Source: JAOUGY01 sp963825585 (GTDB lineage: Bacteria > Actinomycetota > Acidimicrobiia > Spongiisociales > ZC4RG35). Taken from it: 64,000 bases of DNA. The stretch spans positions 62,001 to 126,000 of the forward strand of contig CAWGTX010000006.1 of assembly GCA_963825585.1 (NCBI GenBank), written 5' to 3'. Each line of letters starts with the position of its first letter. Position 1 is the first letter of the stretch. Of the stretch, positions 24,416-34,300 are shown one piece after another. The translations under genes and the position numbers were made by a program. The notes below the pieces were generated by a model that saw only the letters and a program-made list of their open reading frames with translations, searched no databases and had not been told where the DNA came from.

Positions 24416-25321
24416 TCAGCCGTCCTTCTTCCCGTCTTCCCTGGCGGGTCGGGTGTCCGATGGTGATTTCGCGGGAGGGCCCGGCTCGTTGGATTGGCCG
24501 GGCGCGGTGTTCTGAGGAGGCTCGGTGGCCTCGGGGGGTTCGGCGGCGTCGTCCTGCGGTGGGCTGCCCGTTTCCTCGGGTTTGCCGGTGTCGTCGGGTT
24601 TCCCGGTGTCCTCCGGTTTGCCGCTGTCCTCCGGTTTGCCGGTGTCCTCGGGTTTGCCGGTGTCCTCCGGTTTGTTGTCGGAGGCGTCACCCGGGGTGTC
24701 CTGGGATGACTGTTCGGGCAGTTCCACGCTCTCCCGGATGCGCTGGGCGATGGCGGCGATGTCGAGGCCCTCGCCGGCCACGGTTCCGGCGGTGTCTCTG
24801 AGACCCTGGTCGCGGGCATCCTCGGCGGACTCACGGGCGATGCCGATCATGATCTCGATCTGTGCCTTGAGAGCTGTGACGTCGGCGCCGTTCTCCAACC
24901 CGGTGATGATCGCTCGGGCGGTCTCGGCGTCGTCGTCGACCAGTCCGTCGAGTGCTTCGATCACGAGGTCGAGCGCAACACCCGAGTCGCCGCGTTCGAC
25001 GACCTCCGCCGCCTCGTCGAGCCGTTCGAAGCGGTGGTCACCGCCGATGCCGAGGGCGAGGCCGATTCGCTCGTACGCACGATCGACGGCGTACAGGGGG
25101 TCGCCGGGGACCGAGGGGTCGGCCACCGATGCCACCGCCACGTTCGACAGGCCCATGAACGCCAGGGTGGCCGTCGCCGTGATCGCCCGACGTCGGATCT
25201 GACGGCTCGACTCGTGCCGGCGGTTGACCGCAGCCATGGCCCTGGTGCGCGCCTGCTCGACCGTTACCTGGGCTTCCAGGTGCTCGGCATAGCGGCGCAG
25301 ATCGTTGAAAGGGTCCCGCAT
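24416..25321 (-). CDS. DUF5667-type membrane-anchored protein with KPEDTG repeats
   Basis: From the ATG at 25321 the protein has 301 residues. A cytoplasmic start (DPFNDLRRYAEHLEAQVT) precedes one membrane helix near 50-70 (ITATATLAFMGLSNVAVASV). The DUF5667 segment DPSVPGDPLYAVDRAYERIGLALG follows, with helical repeats. Residues about 215-250 are six near-perfect hexapeptides KPEDTG (variants KPEDSG, KPDDTG and KPEETG), then a Pro/Glu-rich tail. The topology suggests an extracytoplasmic sensor or anti-sigma-like partner of the adjacent ECF factor. The tail may be a flexible cell-wall spacer. A start at 25375 would overlap the nitroreductase. Confidence 0.82.
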   Translation of the reverse strand: MRDPFNDLRRYAEHLEAQVTVEQARTRAMAAVNRRHESSRQIRRRAITATATLAFMGLSNVAVASVADPSVPGDPLYAVDRAYERIGLALGIGGDHRFERLDEAAEVVERGDSGVALDLVIEALDGLVDDDAETARAIITGLENGADVTALKAQIEIMIGIARESAEDARDQGLRDTAGTVAGEGLDIAAIAQRIRESVELPEQSSQDTPGDASDNKPEDTGKPEDTGKPEDSGKPEDTGKPDDTGKPEETGSPPQDDAAEPPEATEPPQNTAPGQSNEPGPPAKSPSDTRPAREDGKKDG

Positions 25322-25331
25322 GGTTCGTAGG

Positions 25332-25961
25332 TCAGGTCGCCTCGAGGGGTTGCGTGTTACATGCATCGGATTCATCGGTCGACCACCTTTGCCAGTGGAT
25401 CGCCTCGGCGTCCGGCCTACCGCCCCTTCCGATCGACGACGACGGGCGGTCCGGAGAGGGCACGCCCACGGTGATCACCCCCACCGGGACCACGCCAGGA
25501 GGGAGGTCGAGTGCTTCCGCCAGGCCAGGGATGGCGTGTGCTCCCAGGAATCCCGCTCCGAGCCCGGCGTCCACGGCGGCCAACAGAATCGCCATCATCG
25601 AGGCGCCGGCGTCAACCCACCAGTAGGGCACGGTCCAATCCCCGTCGCTGCCGCCTTTGTCTGGCTCGGCGTAGCGCCGGCGATACTCCTGCTCGGATGT
25701 GCACACCACGATGTGGGCGGGGGCGTTCGACAGCCATGGCTCGAACCCGCGCTCCACGTAGGCCGGTTCGTCGGCCAGTTCGGCCACGGCGCGCCGACGA
25801 TTGGGGTCGGTGATGACGACGAAGCTCTGACCCTGACTGTGGCCGGCGGAAGGGGCCCGCCTCCCGGCCCGCACGAGCTCGGTCAACACCGGTTCGGGGA
25901 TTGGCTGGGCCAGGTAGTTGCGGACCATCCTGCGCCGGCGCAGGACCTCGGTGAACTCCAT
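25332..25961 (-). CDS. Nitroreductase-family flavoprotein
   Basis: The 209-residue protein starts MEFTEVLRRRRMVRNYLAQPIP, with FMN-binding arginines. It shows the conserved RAPSAGHSQGQSFVV and the C-terminal half GAGFLGAHAIPGLAEALDLPPGVVPVGVITVG. The family covers NAD(P)H- or F420-dependent reductases and the BluB-like enzymes. Nothing identifies the substrate. Its start overlaps the stop of the coupled membrane protein gene (TGATG), so it is the last member of the transhydrogenase transcript or is read together with it. Confidence 0.88.
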   Translation of the reverse strand: MEFTEVLRRRRMVRNYLAQPIPEPVLTELVRAGRRAPSAGHSQGQSFVVITDPNRRRAVAELADEPAYVERGFEPWLSNAPAHIVVCTSEQEYRRRYAEPDKGGSDGDWTVPYWWVDAGASMMAILLAAVDAGLGAGFLGAHAIPGLAEALDLPPGVVPVGVITVGVPSPDRPSSSIGRGGRPDAEAIHWQRWSTDESDACNTQPLEAT

Positions 25962-26323
25962 CAGTCGGGCCTGCCCGGCGTGGCCCACCCGAATCGGATC
26001 GCTCTGAACAGGCCGACGCACCAGGCGACCACGCTCACCGCCAGCGCCAGGTATTCGGTGATGGTGCTGATGAGCACGGCCGAGGTGAAGATCAGCGACA
26101 CCCCGACGGCACCGAGCGCGAACAGCATGAGCGCGGGCCGGCCTCGCTCGTCTACGAGTCGCCGCACATCGGTGGTGGAGATCCAGATGAGGATCACCAC
26201 CGTGAGTGTGAGGATGACGGTCTCAACGAGACCAACCGTGCCGAAGAAGACCAGGCCGAGAGCCCCCATGGCCACAGAGATCCCGATGGCGAGGTCGCGC
26301 ACCGGTGTGCGCGGTTCCGTCAC
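25961..26323 (-). CDS. Small membrane protein coupled to pntB
   Basis: A GTG at 26323 overlaps the pntB stop (GTGA) and opens 120 codons. The protein has about four hydrophobic helices (AIGISVAMGALGLVFFGTVG, VILTLTVVILIW, LMLFALGAVGVSLIF, LALAVSVVAWCVGLF) with short charged loops. I do not recognise a family. Strict overlaps with pntB upstream and the nitroreductase downstream suggest it is translated as part of the transhydrogenase operon, perhaps as an accessory subunit. That is inference from position only. Confidence 0.7.
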   Translation of the reverse strand: MTEPRTPVRDLAIGISVAMGALGLVFFGTVGLVETVILTLTVVILIWISTTDVRRLVDERGRPALMLFALGAVGVSLIFTSAVLISTITEYLALAVSVVAWCVGLFRAIRFGWATPGRPD

Positions 26324-27693
26324 AGCGACTTCACGGCCGCCACCACTTCGGCCAGGCCCTGTTTGGCGTCGGCGAACAACATCAAGGTGTTGTCGAGATA
26401 GAAGAGCGGGTTGTCGATACCGGCGAATCCGGGCGAGAGGGACCGCTTGACCACGACCACGGTCTTGGCCCGATCCACGTCGAGGATCGGCATGCCGGTG
26501 ATGGGGCTGTTGGGCTCGCGCGCCAACGGGTTGACGACGTCGTTGGCGCCGACGATCAGGGCGACGTCGGTGCTGGGAAAGTCGCCGTTGATGTCGTCGA
26601 GGTCGTAGAGCTTGTCGTAGGAGACGTCGGCCTCGGCGAGGAGCACGTTCATGTGTCCGGGCATCCGGCCCGCCACCGGGTGGATGGCGTAGCGGACATC
26701 GACGCCGTTCTTCTCGAGGAGGTCGGCCAACTCCCGCATCACGTGCTGTGCCTGGGCGACGGCGAGACCGTACCCCGGCACGACGATGACCCGTTGCGCA
26801 TATGCCAGGGTCACTGCCACGTCCTCGGCCGTGGCACGACGGGCGTTGCGGTCGCCTCCGGTGTCCCCTGTGGTCACGCCGGTGGCACCGAACGCCGAGA
26901 ACAGCACGCCACCCAGGGTGCGATTCATGGCTTTGACCATCACGCTGGTCAGGATGAGTCCGGAGGCGCCGACGAGCGCACCCGAGATGATGAGGGCGTT
27001 GGAATCGATCACGAACCCGGCGGCCGAAGCGGCTACGCCGGAGAGTGAGTTGAGGAACGATATGACGACCGGCATGTCGGCTCCGCCGATGGGCATGGTC
27101 CGGGTCACGCCGAGGACCCCAGCCACCGCCAACGCCAGCCATGCCCCTGCCATCCGTCCGTTCACCGACACCGCCACCACCGACGCCAGCACCGCTACGG
27201 CCAGCAGGCTGTCGATCGCCTTCTGGAACGGCAACACCACCGGCGATCCGGAGAGCAGACCCTGGAGCTTGCCAAACGCCACCAGGCTCCCGGTGAACGT
27301 CACCGCACCGATCACGGTTGACAGCCCGATCGAGACGAGTGTTCGCGTGGCCAGGGTCTCGTCGGAGGCCCGTGCCAATTCGGCCACGGCCACCAGAGCC
27401 GAGGCGGCGCCGCCGAAGCCGTTGAAGGCGGCGACCAGCTGGGGCATGTCGGTCATCTCGACCCGCCGTGCCAGCAACGCTCCGATCGCGCCACCTACGA
27501 CCAGGCCGCCGAGGATTGTCGCAAACGTCACCACCTGGCTGTCGAGCAGGGTCACGACAACTGCGATGAGCATGCCCATGGCGCCGAGCTGGTTGCCCTG
27601 GCGGGCGGTCGCAGGGGAGGAGAGGCGCTTGAGGCCCATCACGAACAACACCGCCGCCAGCAGGTAGAGGTAGCCCGAGAGGGTGGCGTTCAT
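26320..27693 (-). CDS. pntB: NAD(P)+ transhydrogenase, beta subunit
   Basis: The 457-residue protein has eight or nine N-terminal membrane helices (dII) and a C-terminal NADP(H)-binding domain (dIII). That domain carries VIVVPGYGLAVAQAQH and a helix-loop with HPVAGRMPGHMNVLLAEA, then VALIVGANDVVNPLA. It couples hydride transfer between NADH and NADP+ to proton movement across the membrane, giving NADPH. The start overlaps the small alpha-subunit gene (ATGA). Confidence 0.97.
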   Translation of the reverse strand: MNATLSGYLYLLAAVLFVMGLKRLSSPATARQGNQLGAMGMLIAVVVTLLDSQVVTFATILGGLVVGGAIGALLARRVEMTDMPQLVAAFNGFGGAASALVAVAELARASDETLATRTLVSIGLSTVIGAVTFTGSLVAFGKLQGLLSGSPVVLPFQKAIDSLLAVAVLASVVAVSVNGRMAGAWLALAVAGVLGVTRTMPIGGADMPVVISFLNSLSGVAASAAGFVIDSNALIISGALVGASGLILTSVMVKAMNRTLGGVLFSAFGATGVTTGDTGGDRNARRATAEDVAVTLAYAQRVIVVPGYGLAVAQAQHVMRELADLLEKNGVDVRYAIHPVAGRMPGHMNVLLAEADVSYDKLYDLDDINGDFPSTDVALIVGANDVVNPLAREPNSPITGMPILDVDRAKTVVVVKRSLSPGFAGIDNPLFYLDNTLMLFADAKQGLAEVVAAVKSL

Positions 27694-27974
27694 CGATCGC
27701 TCCGTCGGAACATCTTGAGCATGCGGTCGGTCACCAGGAAGCCGCCCACCACGTTGACGGTGGCGAAGGTGACGGCGAGGAACCCGAGGACGGTGCCCAG
27801 GGTGCCTTCGCCGTGCCCGGCGGCGATGATGGCTCCGATGATCGAGATGCCGGAGATCGCGTTGGATCCCGACATGAGCGGAGTGTGGAGGGTGGGCGGC
27901 ACCTTGGTGATGACCTCGAAACCCACGAAGGCCGCCAGCACGAAGACGGTGATCGGGATGAGTAGTTCGCTCAC
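27690..27974 (-). CDS. pntAB: NAD(P)+ transhydrogenase, membrane part of alpha subunit
   Basis: This 94-residue protein has three hydrophobic helices, including FVGFEVITKVPPTLHTPLMSGSNAISGI, the conserved first dII segment. It corresponds to the C-terminal part of the E. coli alpha subunit. In this organism, as in Rhodospirillum, the alpha subunit is split into soluble and membrane genes. Four-base overlaps on both sides tie the three subunits together. Confidence 0.96.
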   Translation of the reverse strand: MSELLIPITVFVLAAFVGFEVITKVPPTLHTPLMSGSNAISGISIIGAIIAAGHGEGTLGTVLGFLAVTFATVNVVGGFLVTDRMLKMFRRSDR

Positions 27975-29095
27975 GATGTCTCTCCGGGGGTGGATGTCAG
28001 GCGGGGGTGGACCAGGCGACCGTCGCGCATGACGCAGGACTCCGAGACGATGTCGTCGTCCCAGTTCGGGACGAAGGAGCCGTCCTCGCCGGTCACCAGG
28101 TCGACGAAGGAGGCGACATTGCGCGCATAGAGGCGCGAGGCGTCACCGGCCACGCGCGACACGAGGTCGGTCTCGCCGACGATGATCACCCCACCAATCG
28201 CGACCGTCTCGCCTGGGCTGGTCGCCTCGCAGTTCCCCCCGGTGGCGGCGGCCAGGTCGACGATGACGGCGCCCGGCCGCATCGCCTCGACCATCTGCCG
28301 GCTGATGAGTGTCGGCGCCCGACGCCCGGGGATGGCGGCGGTTCCGATGACGGCGTCGGCAGCGGTCACGTGATCGAAGAGACCGCGCAGGATCCTCGCC
28401 TGCTCATCGGCGGCCACTTCCCGGGCGTATCCACCCGATGTCGACGCATCCTGCGGTGCAGCCTCGACCTCGATGAACCCGGCACCGAGGCTCCGAACCT
28501 GCTCCGCCGCCGCCGCCCGTACGTCGAAGGCAGCGACGACGGCGCCCAACCGTCGGGCGGTGGCGATGGCCTGGAGGCCGGCGACGCCGGCGCCCAGCAC
28601 GACCACCTTGGCGGGCCTCAGGGTCCCGGCGGCGGTGGTCATCATCGGGAACATGCGGTCGGACCGGGTGGCTGCCTCGAGAACGGCCTGATATCCGGCG
28701 ATGGTGGCTTGAGAGGAGAGAGCGTCGACGACCTGGGCGCGAGTGGTTCTCGGGACCGCCTCGAAGGCGAACCCGGTGACGCCGGTGGCTGCCAGCATCC
28801 CGATCCCCTCGACATCGTCGAACGGACGCAACAGGCCGAGAATCGCGCCTGACACTGCGATGCTGGCCGGGGGACGGTCGACGCTCGCAATGAGATCGGC
28901 GCTCCACGCCGACGCCGTGTCCACCACTTCTGCGCCGATCGATGCGTATTCGGCATCGGAGTGCCCGGCCGCCACCCCGGCTCCTGCCTCGACGGCCACT
29001 TGATGTCCTTTGGCGACCAGCTTGGCGGCTACTTCCGGGGTGAGCGCCACCCGCCGCTCACCTGGTGCACTCTGCAACGGAACCCCGATACGCAT
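27971..29095 (-). CDS. pntAA: NAD(P)+ transhydrogenase, soluble NAD-binding alpha subunit
   Basis: The 374-residue dI domain resembles alanine dehydrogenase: MRIGVPLQSAPGERRVALTPEVAAKLVAKGHQVAVEAGAG, the Rossmann motif VVVLGAGVAGLQAIATARRLGA, and the mobile-loop/hinge DLAAATGGNCEATSPGE. It binds NAD(H) and lies first in the operon. An intergenic stretch of 76 bases separates it from the divergent USP-like gene. Confidence 0.96.
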   Translation of the reverse strand: MRIGVPLQSAPGERRVALTPEVAAKLVAKGHQVAVEAGAGVAAGHSDAEYASIGAEVVDTASAWSADLIASVDRPPASIAVSGAILGLLRPFDDVEGIGMLAATGVTGFAFEAVPRTTRAQVVDALSSQATIAGYQAVLEAATRSDRMFPMMTTAAGTLRPAKVVVLGAGVAGLQAIATARRLGAVVAAFDVRAAAAEQVRSLGAGFIEVEAAPQDASTSGGYAREVAADEQARILRGLFDHVTAADAVIGTAAIPGRRAPTLISRQMVEAMRPGAVIVDLAAATGGNCEATSPGETVAIGGVIIVGETDLVSRVAGDASRLYARNVASFVDLVTGEDGSFVPNWDDDIVSESCVMRDGRLVHPRLTSTPGETS

Positions 29096-29171
29096 GGGGC
29101 AACAGTAACGAAGTGATGCTCATGACCCCGAACCGGGCTCCGCTCACCACCGTCGGCTACGGTCCGGTTCG

Positions 29172-30098
29172 ATGCGCATCGTTCAACGCAGTCAGGATGG
29201 CGTGGCTCGTCCCGTTCTCTGGACCCGGGGTCAGGGCTGCCATGAGCTGGCCGAGATGCTGTCGGATGTCGAACCGGTTCGGGTGGTCGGCGACGTCGGT
29301 GAGGCGTGCATCCATCACGGTGCCGAGCTGTTGGTGTCCCGGAAGCTGTCTGCGAGCTTCGACCTGATCAACACCGCTGTGCCTGTGGGCATGGATACGG
29401 GATCGATGTCGACCGTGGTGGCGGCGGTGGCCGGCGGACCTCACTCGGAGTTGGCCGTTCGCGTGTCGGAGCGGCTCGCCCAGGTAACCGACCGACCGGC
29501 GCTGGTGACGTGCGCGTTCCAGGAGGAGACCGACCGGGACCGGGCGGTGGCGACGATCGAACGCCTCTACGGCGCCGTCCCCGGAGTGGAGTACCGGCTG
29601 GTCAAGGCCTCGGACGCCACCGACTTGGTCTCGCAGCTGCCCGACCGCTCCTTGCTGGTCATCGGCGCTCCCGGTGGCGGGTGGCTCCAGCGTACCTTCT
29701 TCGGCCTGGGTGCCAAGCTCCGATCCGAGGCTCCGGCCGGCGCGGTGGTGGTCCGGCGTGCCCCCGATCGGGTCTTCCAGCACATGACCGATCCGCAGTT
29801 CGTGGGTCCGCTGCGGGAGGCGGTCGACATCCTCAGGCTCCACTCCGAGCCGGTGCTGGCGGTGGTGGACCGTGCACTCCTCATCGGTGTGGTGCGCCGG
29901 GAGTCTCTCGAGTTGGCCGATCCGGGTGTGCCGGTCGAGGCGCTGATGGAGGCACCGGCTTCGGTGTCGATGACCTCGACGCTGACGGAGGCGGCCGCGC
30001 TGGCCGGACGGTTCCAGGGCGGTGCGATTCCGGTGGTCGACGACGATGGCCGTCTCGTGGGCGCCCTGCCCGCCCACCTCATCGATCACCTCGGTTGA
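29172..30098 (+). CDS. Universal-stress-like protein with C-terminal CBS-like part
   Basis: The 308-residue protein has a central USP-like alpha/beta segment (residues about 75-200), with a VIGAPGGGWLQRTFFGLGAKLRSEAPAGAVVVRR stretch resembling the G-2X-G-9X-G nucleotide motif. A C-terminal CBS-like tandem follows, including ALIGVVRRESL and GGAIPVVDDDGRLVGALPAHLI. Such proteins usually bind ATP/AMP and modulate partners in stress or energy limitation. It is divergent from the transhydrogenase genes and precedes the hydrolase-like gene by 31 bases on the same strand. Confidence 0.68.
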   Translation: MRIVQRSQDGVARPVLWTRGQGCHELAEMLSDVEPVRVVGDVGEACIHHGAELLVSRKLSASFDLINTAVPVGMDTGSMSTVVAAVAGGPHSELAVRVSERLAQVTDRPALVTCAFQEETDRDRAVATIERLYGAVPGVEYRLVKASDATDLVSQLPDRSLLVIGAPGGGWLQRTFFGLGAKLRSEAPAGAVVVRRAPDRVFQHMTDPQFVGPLREAVDILRLHSEPVLAVVDRALLIGVVRRESLELADPGVPVEALMEAPASVSMTSTLTEAAALAGRFQGGAIPVVDDDGRLVGALPAHLIDHLG

Positions 30099-30129
30099 TC
30101 GTCTGGACACCACTGGTCGACAGACCACA

Positions 30130-31314
30130 ATGTGGCGCATGGAACGGCCCTACCGTGATCGCCCACGTTCGCGTCCTCCGCGTTTGATTCGGGCCGCGGT
30201 GTTGGTGTTGGTCGTCGTGGGGATCGGCGCCCATTCCGTCGCCGCCTGGATGTTCTCGTCCTGGATTCACGACGAGTTCCTCCTGCCCGCCATGGCCGAG
30301 AACACCGCCGACGGTGCCGTGCTGGCGATATCCGGTGACCGCGTGACGATTCGGGCGTTCCCGAACGCGGACGACGACCTCGCCGAACCGGGCCTGATCG
30401 GATTCGCCGCCGGACCCGACTACCTGCGTCTCGGCGAGGTGGTGGAGGTCTCCGGCGATGACGTCACCCGGACCTTCGAGTTCGCCCGGGGTTCGGAACC
30501 GGAGCTGGGGGCGTCCGGTTCGATCGATCGGACCGGTGACGATCCCGTCCAGCTGCGCGACGAGTTGGGGATGGTGGATTCGTCGTACGAAGGGCCGCTG
30601 GGATCGATGGATGCCTGGCTCGTCGAGGGGAGTACCACCTGGGTGATCCACGTGCATGACCGGTCCTCGGGCCTCGACCAAAGTCTGCGGATGATGAACC
30701 TCCTCCGGGACGAGGGCTTCACCCAGCTCGCCGTGACCTATCGCAACGACCCCGGCCAACCCTCCGACGACGCCGGGTTGTCGACATTCGGAGTGGGCGA
30801 ACGTGATGACCTGGCCGCCGCCATCGCCCACGCCCGTGCCGAGGGTGCAGCAACGGTGTTCCTGGTCGGGTACGGCTCTGGCGGGGCTGTGGCTGTTGCC
30901 GAGTTGTACCGGGACCCGAGTCTGGCGGGGGTGATCCTCGACGGGCCGGTGCTCGACGCCAAGTCCACGGTGTTCCATGCCGCTTCGATCGCCGACGGGT
31001 TGATCGGGTCGATGCCATCGACGGTTCGGGAGATGGGAGCCGTCATCGCCTCGCTGCGATACGGTGTCACGTGGGAGACGACCGACTATCTCGAGCGGGC
31101 CGAACAGATCACGGTCCCCGTGCTGGTGATCCACGGCAACGAGGACACGGCCCACCCGATCTCCGACAGTCGCACTCTGGCCGAGGAGCAGGGTGCTGTG
31201 GTGCAGCTCGTCGAGATCGAGGGGGCGGGCGCTGATCGGGCATGGAATCTGGAGCCGGACACCTACCGTTCGGCCGTCCTCGACTTCCTCGACCGGGCTC
31301 GCGCCAGTCGGTAG
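30130..31314 (+). CDS. Membrane-anchored alpha/beta-hydrolase-like protein with degenerate catalytic residues
   Basis: Starting at the ATG 30130 (another lies at 30139), the protein has 394 residues with one N-terminal membrane helix (LIRAAVLVLVVVGIGAHSVAAW), a beta-rich extracytoplasmic segment and an alpha/beta hydrolase fold. The nucleophile elbow, normally GYSMGG in this family, reads GYGSGG near residue 247. The acid loop VIHGNEDTAHP is kept. The region where the catalytic His is expected (GAGHxxAWN) reads GAGADRAWN near 364. It may be a non-catalytic relative or use shifted residues. Confidence 0.78.
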   Translation: MWRMERPYRDRPRSRPPRLIRAAVLVLVVVGIGAHSVAAWMFSSWIHDEFLLPAMAENTADGAVLAISGDRVTIRAFPNADDDLAEPGLIGFAAGPDYLRLGEVVEVSGDDVTRTFEFARGSEPELGASGSIDRTGDDPVQLRDELGMVDSSYEGPLGSMDAWLVEGSTTWVIHVHDRSSGLDQSLRMMNLLRDEGFTQLAVTYRNDPGQPSDDAGLSTFGVGERDDLAAAIAHARAEGAATVFLVGYGSGGAVAVAELYRDPSLAGVILDGPVLDAKSTVFHAASIADGLIGSMPSTVREMGAVIASLRYGVTWETTDYLERAEQITVPVLVIHGNEDTAHPISDSRTLAEEQGAVVQLVEIEGAGADRAWNLEPDTYRSAVLDFLDRARASR

Positions 31315-31355
31315 CGCCGACCGGTAACCTTGCCGCCCCCATCGAGAGGTCTCCA

Positions 31356-34300
31356 GTGGCCGGCCGCGGCTATTACCGACATCCCAGCATCCACGGGGAT
31401 GAGATCGTGTTCGTGTCCGAGGACGACCTCTGGCACGTGGACGCGAACGGCGGTACCGCCTCGCGCATCACGGCCAACCCGGGAAGCCACACCCATCCGC
31501 GTTTCTCGCCCGACGGCTCGATGCTCGCCTTCGTGAGCCGTGACGAGGGTCGCCCGGAGGTGCACCTCATGGCCGCCGACGGAGGCCCGAGCAGGCGGCT
31601 CTCGCATCTGGGGACCACCACTCAGGTGGCCGGATGGCAACCGGACGGCTCGGCCGTTGTCGCCGCGTCCGACCATCGCCAGCCGTTCGCCGGGTGGACG
31701 CATCTCTGGGCGGTCCCCATCGACGGCTCCCAACCTCGGTCGGTCGGTGTCGGGCCTGCGTTCTCGGTCACCTACGGGTCCGGGCGGCGGATGGCGCTCG
31801 GGCGCAACACGTTCGACCCGGCCCGGTGGAAACGCTACCGGGGTGGCCGAGCGGGAAGTATCTGGGTCGATCGGAGTGGCGACGGGGTGTTCGAGCCGTT
31901 GGTGACGCTCCCGGGGAACCTGGCCTCGCCCATGTGGGTGGGGCGACGGATCTTCTTCCTGTCGGATCACGAGGGCACCGGCAACATCTATTCGGTGACT
32001 CCCACCGGGGCGGGATTGCGACGGCACACCCACCACGAGGAGTTCTACGCCCGTTTCCCCAGCACCGACGGCCGCCGCATCGTTTATCAGTGCGGAGCCG
32101 ATCTCTGGGTGTTGGACCCGGCCACCGACGTGGGCGGTCCGGTAGACGTGGGCATCGTCTCGGCCCGGCCCCAACTCAATCGCCGGCAGGTGAGCGCCGC
32201 CCGCCATCTCGAGTCCGTGGCGCTGCACGGTTCGGGCCATTCGTTGGCGGTGACCGCACGGGGCGCGTCGTTCGTGGCGCCGCTGTGGGAAGGGGCGCCG
32301 ACCCGGTTGGGACCGGTGTCCCGGCACCGCCGGCGTCTGACCACATGGCTGGCCGGTGGCGACGGTGTGGTCGCCGTGACCGACGAGCCCGGCGAGGAAC
32401 GGCTGGTGGTCGAGGCGGCAGACGGGTCGGCACCACCCGAGATCATCGATCGCGATCTCGGACGGATCAGGTCGATCCTCCCCGCCCCTGCCGGTGCCTC
32501 GCGGGTTGCTGTGACCAATCACCGCCACGAGCTGTGGCTGGTTGACATCGGTCGGCGCACGGCGCGCATGGTGCATCGCTCGCCCTTCTCGTGGATCGGT
32601 GGTGTGGCCTGGTCCCCCGATGGGCGGTGGCTGGCGTTCGGTGCCTCAACCACCCGTACGACCATGAACATCCACCTCACCGACACGCGCTCGCGTCGAA
32701 CCCGTGTCATCGGCCGGCCCGAGTTCGTGGACCACACACCCTCCTTCGATCCGGATGGTCGCTATCTCGCCTTCCTCTCCTCCCGTGTGCTCGATCCGGT
32801 ACCGGATTCGGTCTTTCACGACTATTCGTTTCCCCGCTCGTCGATACCGTTGCTCGTCACACTGAGGGGTGACGAGCCTTCGCCGTTCGGTGTGGCGGGC
32901 CGCCAGCCGCGCCCACCAGGAGCTCCCGCCGATGGCAATGGCACCGGCATGGGCAATGGCACCGGAAAGGCGAATGGCAACGGCACAGGTCCGGATGATG
33001 GTGGCGTCGAGATCGACTTCGAAGGTATCGCGGCGAGGACCGAGGCCTTCCCCGTGCCGGTGGGCCGGTATCAGGGTCTGGCGCTGGCTCGTGGTCGGGC
33101 GCTCTTCTCGTCGTGGCCGGTGACCGGCAGCCGCGGGACACCGTGGATCGAATCGGAACGACCGCTCGGGACCCTGCAGGCGTGGGACTTCGCTGCCGAT
33201 CGCATCGACACCGTCGCCGACGGGGTGGGAGGATTCGGGCTGAGCGCCGATGCAAAGGTCCTCGTCCTGGTGGCGCGTCGCCGTGTCAGGGTGGTGCCCG
33301 CCTCCTGGAAGGACGACAAGTCGGGCAAGGACACACCGGGCCGTGAGTCGGGTTGGGTCGACCTCGATCGGTTCCGGATCGAGGTCCGTCCGACCGACGA
33401 GTGGCGTCAGATGTTCTCGGAGGCGTGGCGTCTACAGCGTGACCACTTCTGGTCCGAGAACATGTCGGGTGTCGACTGGCTTGCCGTCCACGACCGCTAC
33501 GCGGCACTCATCGATCGGGTGGGTTCACGATCGGAGTTCAGTGACCTCCTGTGGGAGATGCAGGGCGAACTGGGAACCAGCCATGCCTATGAACTCGGCG
33601 GTGACTTCAGGCCGGAGCCGACGTGGTCGCTCGGTCGGCTCGGGGCGGACATCGTCTGGGATCGCAACGCCTGGAGGGTGGAGTCGCTCCCCGAGGGTGA
33701 TCCGTGGGACCGTTCGGCCTCTTCGCCGCTCACCCGTCCCGGTGTGGGAATCGCCGCCGGCGATCGATTGCTGGCGATCGATGGTGTCCCGCTCGACCGT
33801 CTGACGTCTCCCGACAGCCAACTCGTGGACCGGGCCGGGCGCCCCGTCCGGATCACGGTGGCCACCGGCCGGAGAAAGCCACGGACCGTGGTGGTGACTC
33901 CGCTCGGATCGGAGCTGGCTCTCCGCTATCGCGACTGGGTGAACGGCAATCGACGCATCGTCGCCGAAGCGACCGGTGGACGGGTCGGCTACATCCACGT
34001 CCCCGACATGCAGGCCCCTGGGTTCGCCGAGTTCCACCGTTCCTGGCGGCTCGAAGTCGACAAGGAGGGTCTGGTGATCGACGTCCGCTTCAACCGGGGC
34101 GGGAACGTCAGTCAGCTTCTCCTCGAGAAGCTCGCTCGCCGTCGGCTTGGCTACCGGGTGACCCGGTGGCGACAGCCCTACCCGTTCCCGACGGACTCGC
34201 CCGCTGGGCCGATGGTGTGCGTGACCAATGAGATGGCCGGTTCCGACGGCGACATCTTCTCGCACACCTTCAAACTGGCCGGTCTGGGACCGCTGATCGG

